Shown piece by piece: positions 9,090 to 20,912 of a DNA stretch of 64,000 nt; the first letter of the stretch is position 1; the number at the start of each line of letters is the position of its first letter. The notes beneath the pieces are model-generated. The model saw only the letters and a list, made by a program, of their open reading frames with translations. It searched no databases and was not told the DNA's origin. Source of the DNA: Coprinopsis marcescibilis (lineage: Eukaryota; Basidiomycota; Agaricomycetes; Agaricales; Psathyrellaceae); contig ML210146.1 of NCBI GenBank assembly GCA_004369085.1, forward strand, positions 62,001 to 126,000, in the 5' to 3' direction. Both the position numbers and the translations under genes were made by a program.

Positions 9090-11143
9090 ATGGGAGAAAA
9101 CTGGTTTCAAAGAGAGTTCCTCACTGGACGAAGGCTAGCCTTCAATGTCCTTTTCTATGGTTCCCATGTCTTTTGGTTTGCATATGGATGGTACAGTCAG
9201 GTACGCCACTAGTTCTGTATCCCATTTTGTCGCCCCTGACCCCTCTCAAGGCAACAAATTTGAGGCTCGCTGGCCTGAATACCCTTGGGTACTCTGTCTG
9301 GACGTCTCGTGGCGCCGGTCTGGTCCTTGCGTACGATGGAGGTCTCATCCTCATCCCAATGCTTCGTAACATCATTCGAGTCGTCCGACCCAAGTTGACC
9401 TGGCTGTTCCCCGCCGACGAGAATATCTGGTTCCATCGCCAGGTCGCCTATTCCATGGCTTTCTGGGCCGTCGTCCACACCACTGCCCACTACGTCAACT
9501 TCATCAACGTCGAGCGCACCCGTACGTTTACTGTCTATCGATTATGCTATTGTCCTGACACTCACCTTGCCCAGAAATCCGCAAGCAGACTGCCCTTCAG
9601 ATCCATTACACCCAGCCTGGTGGAGTTTCAGGACACTTCATGCTCCTGATCATGGTCATTATGTATACCACTGCCCACAAGAAGATTCGTCAACAGTGCT
9701 TCGAGGCCTTCTGGTATACCCATCATCTCGCATTCTTCTTCATGCTCGGCCTGTACGCCCATGCTACCGGTTGCTTCGTGCGAGACTCCGTCGACCCTGA
9801 TCTCATCGCTTCGTTCCCCTTCTACTCGACAGAACACTGCATCGGGTATCTCAGCTGGAGGTTCATCATTTGGCCTGGCATCATCTACTTCGGCGAACGT
9901 GTCTACCGTGAAATCCGTGCTCGTCGTGCTACCCGGCTGTCAAAGGTTTTGATCCATCCCAGCGGTCAGTACTTCCGCAATACGCCGTTAACACACAACT
10001 GATGTGTAATCTTAATCATAGGGGCCATGGAACTACGAATCATCAAGCCAAGCTTCAAGTACACCGCTGGTCAATGGCTCTTCATCCAGGTTCCGGAACT
10101 TTCGCACTTCCAGTGGCATCCGGTATGTTTACACAAGCATTCCCTCTTGTCGATTTGCTCAACTGGTTTCATAGTTCACCATCACTTCAGCTCCAGAGGA
10201 CCCTTATCTGTCTGTTCATATCCGCCAAGTCGGTGACTTCACTAACGCCCTCGGTGAACGTCTCGGTGCTGGCCCTTCCGTCGTGGCTGCCATGACTAAG
10301 GAGGCTTCCAAGGGAACAGAGAAGGACAACAACCTTTCGCGCGGAGACTTTGTTGAGATCGACCCTGCTAGCTTGTCAATTACCCTCCCCCAAGTTCGCG
10401 TTGACGGGCCCTACGGTGCTCCAGCCGAAGATGTGTTCAACAGCGAAGTGGCTGTCCTCGTCGGTGCCGGTATAGGTGTCACACCTTTCGCTTCCATCTT
10501 GAAGCATATCTGGTACAGGCAAAAGAAAGGAACGCTTGGATCTCTCCGACGTGTGGAATTTTTCTGGGTCTGCCGTGATTCACCTTCTTTCGGATGGTTC
10601 CAAAGTCTGCTGCAGGAAGTCGAATCAGCGCAGGCTGATCGTAAGTGTCTTTTCATCATGTCATGTCAAAAGCAACAGCTGAACGCAAACGTTGTTACAG
10701 CCAACTTTTTGCGCATCAACATCTACCTGACTCAGAAGATCAATGAAGATATGCTGTGGAACATCGCTGTCAATGATGCTGGTGCAGAGTATGATCCTTT
10801 GACCCTCCTCCGTTCTCGCACAATGTTTGGTCGCCCGGATTGGAACTCGATCTATGCTGGCATCAGAGGTGCCATTGAGGGTGGTCAATATCTGCCCGGT
10901 GTCAGTGCGCAGCTGAAGACCAAGGTTGCGGTAAGCTTCATCACACAACTTGACTTTCTTCCTCTGGAACTAACGATGTTTTAGACATACTTCTGTGGTC
11001 CCAGTGTTCTGGCAAAGGCAATCAAGGAGGCTGCTGTTAAAAACTCGAACGCCAGTGTCGATTTCTCCTTCGCGAAGGTAATGTTTCCCCTATACCCGTA
11101 CAACAAAGTGTTCCTGATGTGCTTTTGATAGGAACACTTCTGA
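9090..11143 (+). CDS. noxA: NADPH oxidase NoxA (gp91phox-type)
   Basis: Membrane NADPH oxidase that passes electrons from NADPH through FAD and two hemes to oxygen, producing superoxide; in fungi it acts in hyphal development. Starts at 9090 with MGENWFQREFLTGRRLAFNV. Membrane helices carry the heme histidines (HRQVAYSMAFWAVVHTTAHY and WYTHHLAFFFMLGLYAHATG). The soluble part has the FAD region (AGQWLFIQVPELS, HPFTITSAPEDP across an intron), an acidic insert, then the NADPH-binding site VLVGAGIGVTPFASILKHIW and a later FCGPSVLAKAIKE. It ends with FAKEHF, the usual NoxA ending, on a last exon of three codons plus stop (11132-11143). There are no EF hands, so this is the NoxA/B type rather than NoxC. 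About eight introns. Confidence 0.95.
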
Positions 11144-11402
11144 TTATCAGTCTGGTTGCGAGCGACTAGACTGGACTGCCGTCATCTCTGTCCGAGATAG
11201 CTCAGCTGTTGATACCCTTCGTATTTGTAAACCCCGTCTTTCGCCTACATTGAATCCAATTGCTATGCTTGATTGACTATGGTGCTACACTCCTTCCTTC
11301 ATTACAACACTACATTAACGGTTCGTGGCAATATTGATACAACAGTGGGAATCCCTAAATACAAAAGCAGAAAGAGCAAGATATAAAATGTCCATGATGT
11401 TC

Positions 11403-14205
11403 CTACCGTACATATCCATTCTTGAGTTCCTTCATGGAGCTGTTCCATAGCATGGTCCGTCTGCGTGTATGTCCAGGATTGGAGTGGGAAAGGCGATTCT
11501 GCTCCTTAGCGATCGCCCGGATGCTCTTGCGCATTTCATGATTCCGTTGCCAGGTCTGGGAGGAGCTAGGTGTCCCGGAGGGTGTTGTCGGTGCAACCGT
11601 ACTGCTATCCACGGGCTGGTCGAGATCAATGTTAGGGAACCATGCCTCCAGATCTTCATAGACATCCTCTGTCCGTGGACGCATCGCCCATAATGAGTCA
11701 CGCCGTTCCGTATGTCCGACTATCTTCCCGGCCTGCCCGTTTCGCGTTGTGGACGTTGAAGATATACTCGAATCTGACTGCATCCCATCTTGATCAAAGT
11801 CAGAATCAAAGCTTTTTCTGGGAACGACCGTTTTCTGTGGCCTGGGCTGAGGATTGTAAGCAAAGATAGACACGTCGGGGATCGAAGGCTGTTTGCTCGT
11901 CGATTTGGCAAGCGAACGAGACGGGGAGTTGGTTGAGGACGGCTGGGGTGAGATGGGGAGACGTCTTATGCGAGTACCGGTGTTTGCACTGGTTGATGAT
12001 GGAATGGGGAGATGTGTGAAGGTGGAGGTGCGGGCTGTGTGGCTGCTGCTTCCCATGATGTCTTCTTGTTGGGATAGTGCCGAGGTGTCGAGGGAAGTCA
12101 AGGTGTATGATCGGTCACGGCTGGAGCTTGGGCGTCCCTGTAGCGTCGATGTGCTGTGTGGCAGGGAATGTGAAGGGAGTGCTGGGAGTGCTTGTCGACT
12201 AGCACCCGGCGGTGAATTTGGCACCGGTAGCGGTCTCGACAGAGCTTTCTTCATTGAAGTGGCAGACTCGGGCATCAAGGTCCTCAAAGACCGGGACGGC
12301 GAATGCGAAGTTCCGTTTAGCGAGGAATTCGAAGAAGAATAAGTGGGTCTAAAGTGCATGCTTGCCGCCTTGTGTATGGCTTTGGGAGCTGTAGTAGTGA
12401 AGACATTCCGGTTTGGTTCTGGCAACGGCGGAGGGGTGTAGGTATATGGTTTTGGATGAACTGCAGATTGTTGTCTGAGTGAGGGTCGCTCATGGTGCCC
12501 AGGATGGTCATCTGGATTTGAGATGATATAGACTCGTTTATGTTTCCTATCTGGTGTTCCGGATGTGCTTGTGGATGCGCTGTGTTGGTCGTGCTTGGGA
12601 AACCTCCGAGGGGAACCCGGGGGAGTGATGAATACCAGTGGTGGGCCAATCTCTACGGGTGATTTGGTGTATGTGGGTATTTGAAGAGTTGGGAGAGAGG
12701 GCTTAACCTTGGGTCTCTCTGTATTGGGCGACCGAAGGTTGGAAGATGACTTGCTTTCTCTGAGATATGATGTCAGCGTCCTGTCAGGGATGGGAGCAGG
12801 TAACTGATGTGTTCGAGGGGGCCTAGAGTTGTCTGCCACATCGTCAGGATTAAAGATCCAGCCTGGAGGCATTTTGAGGTAGTTGTGTCTCCACAGTTTC
12901 CTGGAGCTGGGGCGTTGATCGGGGTCCCTGCGATGCGCAATGAGCGGTGGTTGGAGAGATGTAAAGTGAAACGCCTACAGTTGGAAGCACGCGGACCGAA
13001 AGTCTTGCGCCAACTGTGACATGGGTATATCTTCAGGGATGGGTGGGACTGCCTTATTGGCGAGCTAAAGTCATGGTTAGTCAAAGTGCATTCCTGTATA
13101 GATAGATTGACCGACCTGGTACATAACCGCCATCATCTCCTGCCCAAACCATGGTCGATGACCCGTCCACATCTCGACGGCCAAGCACCCTACGCTCCAT
13201 ATATCGACCTTGAAATCGTACCCTTCACTATTTATGATTACTTCTGGTGCCATCCAAAACACCGTGCCCTTCATCCGTGTGTAGGCCTTTCCTCTGCGGA
13301 TGTCCCCCGCTTTCTTTGAGATCCCAAAGTCTGTGATTTTACAGGTGCCTCCATGGTCGATCAAGATGTTCTCTGACTTGAGGTCCTGCGTGGATGGGTA
13401 AATAGTAAGTTACCAGCTGTTCGAAGGAATTGAACGCATTCTTACTCGGTGTAAGATGTGCTTTTCGTGGAGATAGCCCAACCCTTTGATGATCTGGTTC
13501 AGAAAGAATTTGGTGACTTCCTCCCGAAGTCTTCCATTATTCTGTAGCAGGAGACCGAGGGTACCGCCAGGAACGTATTCTAGGAAACTGGCGAGCGTCA
13601 GAGCAGTGATTCTGGATGCCAAGATGCACAGAAGCAGCGAAACTTACATGCTCAGATGATCTTGACTTTCCTCAAAGCCGAGATAAGTTACGATATTGGG
13701 ATGATTGAGATCCTTCAGGGTGTCTCCCTCGAATTTCAGGGCTTTCATAACATCTATTTGGTGGTGGTTCAACTTATCACTGGCGGTCTTGGGCAACTCG
13801 ACTTGCTTTACGGCCATAACTTCTCCAGTCGTGGCATTGAGACCAAGATAGACCCGGCCGTAGCTGCCCTTGCCCAGCAGCTCCCCTCTAATCCACTGAA
13901 AGGTCGCTTTGACGAAGGGTCAGCTGGGCACGGTCATAGTTGGTGGACTGAACAAAGAACATACGTTTATCGAAGGAGAATTCGTACGCCGTTAAGCGAC
14001 GAGCAGCTGAGCCGCCACTTGGACCAGGGCGATAGGTGTCCTCCTCATCCTCATCCGAGACCGAGGAGGCCGGGAAGCTAGTAGCAGACGACGAGGAAAG
14101 CCTTGCACGACGACCCAGAGGCAAGTTAGGGGCTGGGGGGACTATCTCTGTGGAAGGCGGGATGGCCCAGGTCTGCTGGCCGATAGATACTGGCCTGGGG
14201 TCCAT
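11403..14205 (-). CDS. Bck1-related MAPKKK with permuted domain order
   Basis: Ser/Thr kinase of the Ste11/Bck1 class. The N-terminus (about 60 residues, acidic) leads straight into a full kinase domain: [59 protein letters not shown], and subdomain XI ending ...HNYLKMPPGWIF. All catalytic residues are present. A 490-residue Ser/Pro-rich region follows without a break in one exon (12890-11403). It ends with EDVYEDLEAWFPNIDLD, KSIRAIAKEQNR and RRTMLWNSSMKEL. In the canonical BCK1 at 42930-47631 the equivalents of these three motifs come just before the kinase domain. Start 14205 is the first ATG in frame after a stop; an alternative ATG near 14260 with one more intron also fits. The intron just before WIRGE needs a weak GTTCAG donor. 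Confidence 0.85.
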
Positions 14206-14435
14206 TGGTGGGCAGGGAGGAATGGGCGTCTGTGGTTGCGTGGGATGAGGACGGCTTCATTCCGTTAAAGAACAGTAGACAACAGCTTTATTATTTCTTT
14301 ATAATTACTAGTCCCTTCATCAGATGAACTGATCCTTCCTAGCGACCACTGCCCGTGGGAACTTTGTCCCTGGCGCTCGAACACGTGTTGAAGAATTTGA
14401 ACGCGCTGGTTTGCCAGTTGCAACCGCGTACTAGG

Positions 14436-17400
14436 ATGCCTAATTCAGGCCAAACCGCAAATCAGCCTCACCCGACTCTAGCAGCACAGGTTGATCTCAA
14501 TGCCCTTCAGAATGCCAGCCGAATACTCCTAGACCAGCTTGCAAAAGACGCACAGCTCATTCCTGACCTGGGTGACACACTTACAGGCAGTTAGTTCTCT
14601 TTAACTGACCAAATTCATCCCCATTTCTCATCCTTCTTTGATAGATGTCGGCCAGGCCTCAGGCACTTATAGCGTCTTTCCAGACGACACTAGGGTGCCC
14701 TACCAGAAACGCCGTTTTGTTGGCATTCCAGACGGTCTCTTTCAGTTCTATGATAGTTTGTCATGTCTCGTGGTCCGTGCATTGTTCTTCATCTCATACT
14801 TTATTAGCTGCCAGTGTCACTACGCACATGGGTATAATGCCAGGAATCGAACGGGTGTGGATATCAATCGATCATAAGCTGTTTCTTTGGGACTACAATG
14901 ACGGGTATGTGCTTCACGTCATCTAAGCGCCTCGATACCAACACTCTACAGCCAGGAAATAGCATCCTTTGTTGACCAGCCAGACGTCATTAGCCACGTC
15001 GCTCTCGCCAAACCAAAACCCGGTCTATTTATTGACGATATCACCTCGCTACTCGTCATTTGCACTCCTCTATCCGTGTTGCTCATTGGCGTCTCCCTTT
15101 CTCCTCGTCCGGGTGAAGAAAGTCGAGGACTGAAAAACATCAACCTTTATGCAACAGACTTCTCAATCTCGACAGATGTGGAAATGACATCCGTTGTTTC
15201 GACTGCAGATGGCCGAATTTTCATGTCCGGAATTCAGGATGGCAACTTGTATGAACTTCATTACCAAGGCAGCGAATCATGGTTTGCAAAACGGGTGCAG
15301 CTCATCAACCACTCGGTGGGTGGAATGCAGAGCTTGTTGCCTCGCTTTACCTCTTCTACAAGTGAAGGTATGTCCTTTAGTTTTCCTTTAAACAATGCCA
15401 CCTACTTTGGTTGCGTTTACAGAGAGAATCATCCTCCTCGTTTCCGACCATGCCCGGGACCTGATATACGCCCTCACGTCAAGATGTACTATCGCGATTT
15501 ACAAACCAAATGGCGAGAAGTCGGTTCAACATCTTCAAACTGTCACTGGGTTGTTCAAGGCTGCGCAAGACAAAGCGCCTGGTTCGCCTTTCTTGACCCT
15601 GCAAAACTTTGAAGTTTCACAGCTACATGTCGTAACACCTTCCGAATCCCGTTCGGTACAGCTTATCGCTGTAACCAACAACGGTGTCCGCCTCTATCTT
15701 GGACCCTCGACATCATACTATGGCAGTTCCGGTGCCGGATCAAGCAACCGCCCTCTTTCATTGCTCCATGTTCGTTTACCACCCACCAATCTTATTCACC
15801 CGGATGAACAAGTGGCACGTCGTCCTGCAGCATCTTACAATACAGCCCAAACAGCGTCTCAACCAACAAGCAGACCTTACGCGATCAATGGACTGGACAA
15901 TTCATGCTACCAAAACGGATTGATGATTGCTGCCCAACCAGGGGACACGGAAGCTTCTGATTACATCCTCTGCTTGTCTCCGGATTTGACACACATCGGC
16001 AACCTTGGCCAATTAAATATTCCCATTCCCATTGCCCAGCCTCAGACGCAACAATACGGAGCCGCAGTTGCCGCAACCTCGAATCGCTTGCCTCTGGTTG
16101 AGTATGCCACCCTGATTCCAATTCCCGGGCGCACATGGGATGTTGCCAATGTTTGTCAACCTCCTCCCACTCCACTCCCGCCCGCAACACCTTTGTACTC
16201 TTCGATAAACGAACTCGCAACCCAATTCAACGAGCCTGCGCATCAGTTCATGCTGCTCACCAATGCCGGCCTTACGTTCCTCATCAAGCGAAGGGCAGTG
16301 GAATACCTGAAAAGCGTATTGGAGGAGCTGCAGTCTGAAGGAAATGTACAGCCAATCATCGATTTCCGAGATAGGTGGGAAGCTATGATGATGATTGTAG
16401 CATAGTTTGCTGACCGGGCGTTTCTTCGGCAGCTTTGGTCGCGATCAGACGTGCGCGATGTTATTGGCTTTGGCCAGTGGAAACACGTTTTTGAACGGGG
16501 TTGAGGGACAGACGCCGGTTACTGTTAGCACGGAAATCGCGGCTGTCGCAAAGCAAGCGTTTTACGACTTTGGCGAAAGGCCGATTTGGGCTGAAAGGGC
16601 TATGTATGGAACTACTGGTGCGTTGACTGCAGTCGCCTAGGTCGGCGATGACTTACCATCTTCGAGTAGCCGAAAACAAAGGAACCGCAATCTACAGTGG
16701 ACGTCGTGAAGGGTTGGCACTCTACTTTGCCCGACTCGTTCGCCCAATCTGGAAGTCGAAGCTCACAACAATGGGGTAATCTCCGTTGCCAGAAGTTGAT
16801 GACATGTCGAATTGACCAAAATATCTGAACAGTGCATCCAAAAAGTACGAACTGGCAGTGCCTGAACAAGAGTTGTGGCGCACGCAGCAGAATCTGTATG
16901 CTCTCAAGTCATTCCTAGATCAGAATCCTCTTCTGTTCCAGTCCGCGCCAAGCGAGTCCGCTCCAAGCAGAGGCGGTTCCATGTCCGACAACGAGGCCTG
17001 GAAGGTGCGTGTTGATAGGCTTCGCGAGTAGACACCGGAACTAACGCCGTTACCCTCTATGTAGGCCGAGAATACTTCCGTGTCTGAACTGCGTAGCCTT
17101 CTCAGTCGGACGATTGAGGCATTGTCTTTTGTGATGCTTCTCAACGACTATCGGTTGGGAGACTTAATTGAGCAGTACGCCATCGACTCCTTCAGCCCAG
17201 CTCCTTCGCTGATTTAATTTGCCATCACTGTCTAGTTGTGATGCAGAGACGAAGAAACTGATGGAGACGCAAACCTTCGAAGACCTTGTAACAACGGTGA
17301 ACGGGATGAATATATCACGGGCTCTAGTGAACGTTGTCATTGACCAGCAAATTGGGCAACAAATCAGTGTAAGTTTGGTATTGTTCTCAAGTAGTGTACT

Positions 17401-19426
17401 CTGGTTTAACCGAGGTTTTTCTAGGTGGATACCATCAGTGAAGTACTGCAGCACAGATGCGGATCGTTCTGCAGCACGGACGACGTGATGCTCTACAAGG
17501 TACGAAATAAGATGATCTCCGCCTAGTTGTTGTGCCAATAGCGATCTTAGGCCAAGGAAAATATTCGGACCGCAGCCGAGACAAGAAATCCTAACGAGCG
17601 CCAAAATTGCCTTGCTGAAGCTCTCAGGTATGCGTTAAGAATTCATATAAAACTCGATTACCAAATTATTTGATAGATTATTCACAAAGGGTGCTCGTAT
17701 TTTGGAATTCGAGAAGCTAAGAGAGATCATCGGAGATTTCCAGCAGCTCAACTACGCCAAAGGTTAGTGCTTGCTCGAATTTTTATCCAATATAATTTCC
17801 CGATCCGTTACATTGCAGGCTCGATTGATCTTCCTCTGGCATGTGCGCAGGCCCAGGATCCCGACGGCGTTGGTCTTGAGTACTGGCATACAAATCGGTC
17901 AACCAACACAGGAGTCTCGGACGCTCGTAAAGAACTCATGGACAATCGGTTGAGAACCTACGATTTGGTTTTGGACTCGCTCGCAGTCTTTGAAGAAAAA
18001 TGCACATCGAGCGGTGCACAAAGCGGAAGTCCAGACGGGCCTGAGGCCGTCAGAAGTCACGCCTATGAGCTTGCATTTGCGAGCGAGGATGAAATGTTCC
18101 ACTCGACACTGTATGACTGGCTAATAGGGAGGAATCTAGCTGATGATCTCTTGGAGATGCGGCCGCAGTACCTTGAAGCCCATCTACGGAGAGAACCTGC
18201 AACAGTGCCGAAGTATCAGCTTCTCTGGAAGTTCTACGTTAAGAATGGCCAGCCGTTACGAGCAGCTGAGGTCCTTGCCGCATTGGCGGAATCTACACAG
18301 TGAGTACATGAAGTTTGGCCCTGGATGTCTTCTCAAAACTCGCATTCTATACAGATTCGATCTCCTGCTCGATGCTCGCGTTGAATGTCTTACACTGGCC
18401 GTTGCCAATGCCAAATCTCATCCTATATCTGCAGGCGGACGACACGAAACTGCCATCGCATTCCTGACTGACCTCGAAGAAAAACTTGATGTGGCGCAAG
18501 TGCAACTCGAGATCTATCAAATTCTGCTTCCACACGTTAACGACGCCCCTGAAGTTGGTGACCGGATAAGGAAACTTTCGGAGCGGCTATTTACTATGAC
18601 GGAGGTGGGCGAATTGCCTCCGTTTAGCCTCCTCCGCACACGCTGACGTCAATCTTTCCCTAGCTTTACCAGGAGTACGCCATTCCTTTCGATCTCCCGA
18701 ACATTAAGCTCCTTTGCCTGCATGTTTCGGAACACCGTGACGAAAACATAGTCCGTCCTATCTGGAATCAAATTTTCGAAGAGAGTAAGCTGCTTCACGG
18801 AGTTTACCTTGACCTATCTGATCGCAACGGCCATTAGTTCTGCAGGGCACATCGGACGTTCCTATTCAACGGGACCTTATCTTGAAGCAAGTGGTCGCAC
18901 TCGGCCAGCGATTCTATCCTTCGGAGTCTGCTTTCCCATTCCGTAAGTGTCTCTGACCTCATCGACGGCGTTTAATCTAACCAACGTCTAGGCTTCGTGT
19001 CCCAACTGCTCGTTAGGTTCATGCTTGCCAATAAGGGCGATGTACCTCATGGGTGGGTCTCCCGCCTGTTGGTTCAATGCGGTGTCCCGTATGTCGAAAT
19101 TTGGGAGGTGCTTCATAACATGTATGAATCACAGGTGATTAATTTCTGCGTTGTTTGGTGTTGAATTCCTTTCTGACGTTTCCCGACAGGTACCACCTTT
19201 CAATGATCAAGCAAATGTCCAGGCCATTTCTGAGGAGATTGCCGTTCTGCTAACCGACTGGTTGAGCGAAGCCTTGCGACCTCAATCATCAATAACCAGA
19301 GCAGAATTCCCTGTTGGACGCCTTGACCTTGCGATAGGCCAATATCTTTCTGAATTGGAGCCAAGTCGCCAGGATACCCGGTCAGCGTATGAGAATGTCA
19401 AGCGCCAGCTGATGCGTCATTGGTAA
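14436..19426 (+). CDS. NUP170: Nucleoporin NUP170 (Nup155 family)
   Basis: Inner-ring scaffold nucleoporin. The N-terminal part (from MPNSGQTANQ) has the helix LQNASRILLDQLAKDAQLIPDL, then the Nucleoporin_N beta-propeller with YQKRRFVGIPDGLF, GIERVWISIDHKLFLWDYND, FISGIQDGNLYEL-like strands and SRCTIAIYK. The C-terminal part is helical solenoid (RDSFGRDQTCAMLLALASGN across an intron at 16374-16431, ADDLLEMRPQYLEAHLRREP, YYVKNGQPLRAAEVL-like). It ends at TAA 19426 after RQLMRHW. More than ten introns; about 1,300 residues, normal for the family. An in-frame GTG extension to 14355 was not used because 14436 is the first ATG. It is divergent from the MAPKKK-like gene. Confidence 0.92.
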
Positions 19427-19591
19427 CGAACCTTTTTTTTACGACATGTTGTTTTCGTTCGGCTATCGGATAGGTGAAAGGCGTAGATATGTATGTTTAT
19501 ATATTACGACCATGATTAGGATACGAAACACTCGCAGTTAACCCAAGCGATATGATACATATTGATACACATTTGAAATATATGGGACACG

Positions 19592-20599
19592 TCACGAGTT
19601 TACCTCAAGGATTGCATCTTCGGCACGCGTGAGCATGCGTTTGACGGAGTCTTCTGTCTTTTTGTAGATATGATAGAAGGCCCTGTGGAGATGGTGGTGA
19701 GCGATAGATCCCGGATGCGAGTGCGAAAAGAGAACCTGAGGGCTCCGCCCAGAACCAGTAGGAGGACGATGAGGGCAGCAATATCCCGGCTCCCGTCCCT
19801 TCTCCGGCGTGAAGCCCTATAGCGAGCTAACCAGTGCACGGGAGCAAGGAATTGGAAGGATAAGAGCAAATGAACAATAGATGCCGCCCCAACGAGGGGC
19901 AAGCCCAAGAGGAAACGGCGAATGAAACTCATGACGACTCCGGATGATCGAGGTTGTAGACTGCTGAAGCGGAGCCCTTGGCCAGGTTGAAAGTCGATCT
20001 CCGGTGTAAAGAGTCCATCTTCTGACAGAATCCCGGCAAAGTCCCCATCCCGGAGAATTCTGAAAGCAGCAGTTATGAGGTCGTGTGCTACCTCAATTGG
20101 CGAAATAAACCGGAAGTAAGACCATGTCGGGACTGTTGGTTCTTCGAATAGCGACATGAAGTAGGTGGTAATGAATGAGGCCACCATGACGATCGACACG
20201 AAGATAATGCTTGAGGCGGCAACAATCACGACTATGAGTAGTATATCAGTAAAGTAGGGGCACATAAGAGCGCAGTACATACTTTTATTGGTCGCTAAAC
20301 CAGTGATCTGAGTTCGCGCGAATCGATATCGGTAGTGACATTGAGGACACGCGAAGAAAGCACTCTGAGACGAAGATGATTGGCGCCATTGGTGAAGGCA
20401 CTTGAGATGCACATACTGCAATTATGAACCATCAGCCTTTGGACAAGGTACACGACCAGGAACAGTTTCTGACTCTGATAGACCCTTTGCATTGACAGGG
20501 GGAAATAAGGCGACCAAGCTCTGGTTCAGCGCTGACTCCATCGAGACAGATCCTACATTGCTTCTCGTCGGATGGTTTCTCTGTCTGTGGCTGCTCCAT
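19592..20599 (-). CDS. RING-CH (RINGv) membrane E3 ligase
   Basis: MARCH/Doa10-type membrane ubiquitin ligase. From ATG 20599 the first exon reads MEQPQTEKPSDEKQCRICLD and ISPCQCKGSIR, then the next exon YVHLKCLHQWRQ and FFACPQCHYRY, completing the C4HC3 RING-CH set. An in-frame stop lies just upstream of this ATG. Two or more membrane helices follow (VVIVAASSIIFVSIVMVASF; LGLPLVGAASIVHLLLSFQFL; IAALIVLLLVLGGAL). The last intron uses an unusual GTTCTC donor near 19735; joined there the protein ends AFYHIYKKTEDSVKRMLTR and then AEDAILEVNS with stop at 19592. Substrates cannot be told from sequence. Confidence 0.85.
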
Positions 20600-20912
20600 G
20601 CGGGGTTCCAGAGTTTAGCGCTCGGGGAGTGAGGAGAAGCAAGTAACAAGCTCAATGGCTGTACGCGGGATTTGTGACAACAATTCCGGGTTTGGCTCCA
20701 GTCACTGTGGCGGTACGACCGGTTCTCCGGTGATCATTGTCCGGATAGTGCTCATTGGCAACTAGCACCTGGTGATCGCCGAGCGGCCGAGGCACCGCTC
20801 CGGACGCGCCTGTGCCTGCTGGCATCCTCGAGTTGCGACGTGCCACGAGCGCTAGTTTGAAGGAAACCACCCTTCAAGACAGCATCTCATTTAGAGACAG
20901 AAGCAAGCTCGA

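Noticed and set aside
11893..12342. Plus-strand open frame of 149 codons
   Set aside because: Antisense to the Ser-rich tail of the permuted MAPKKK; low complexity on the coding strand explains it.
11403..12872. Reading the tail of the permuted kinase as a separate gene starting at its first ATG (MPPGW)
   Set aside because: The same exon reads upstream, in frame, through kinase subdomain XI (DPDQRPSS...HNYLKMPPGW), and the canonical BCK1 has the matching YLELPPDW, so this Met is internal.
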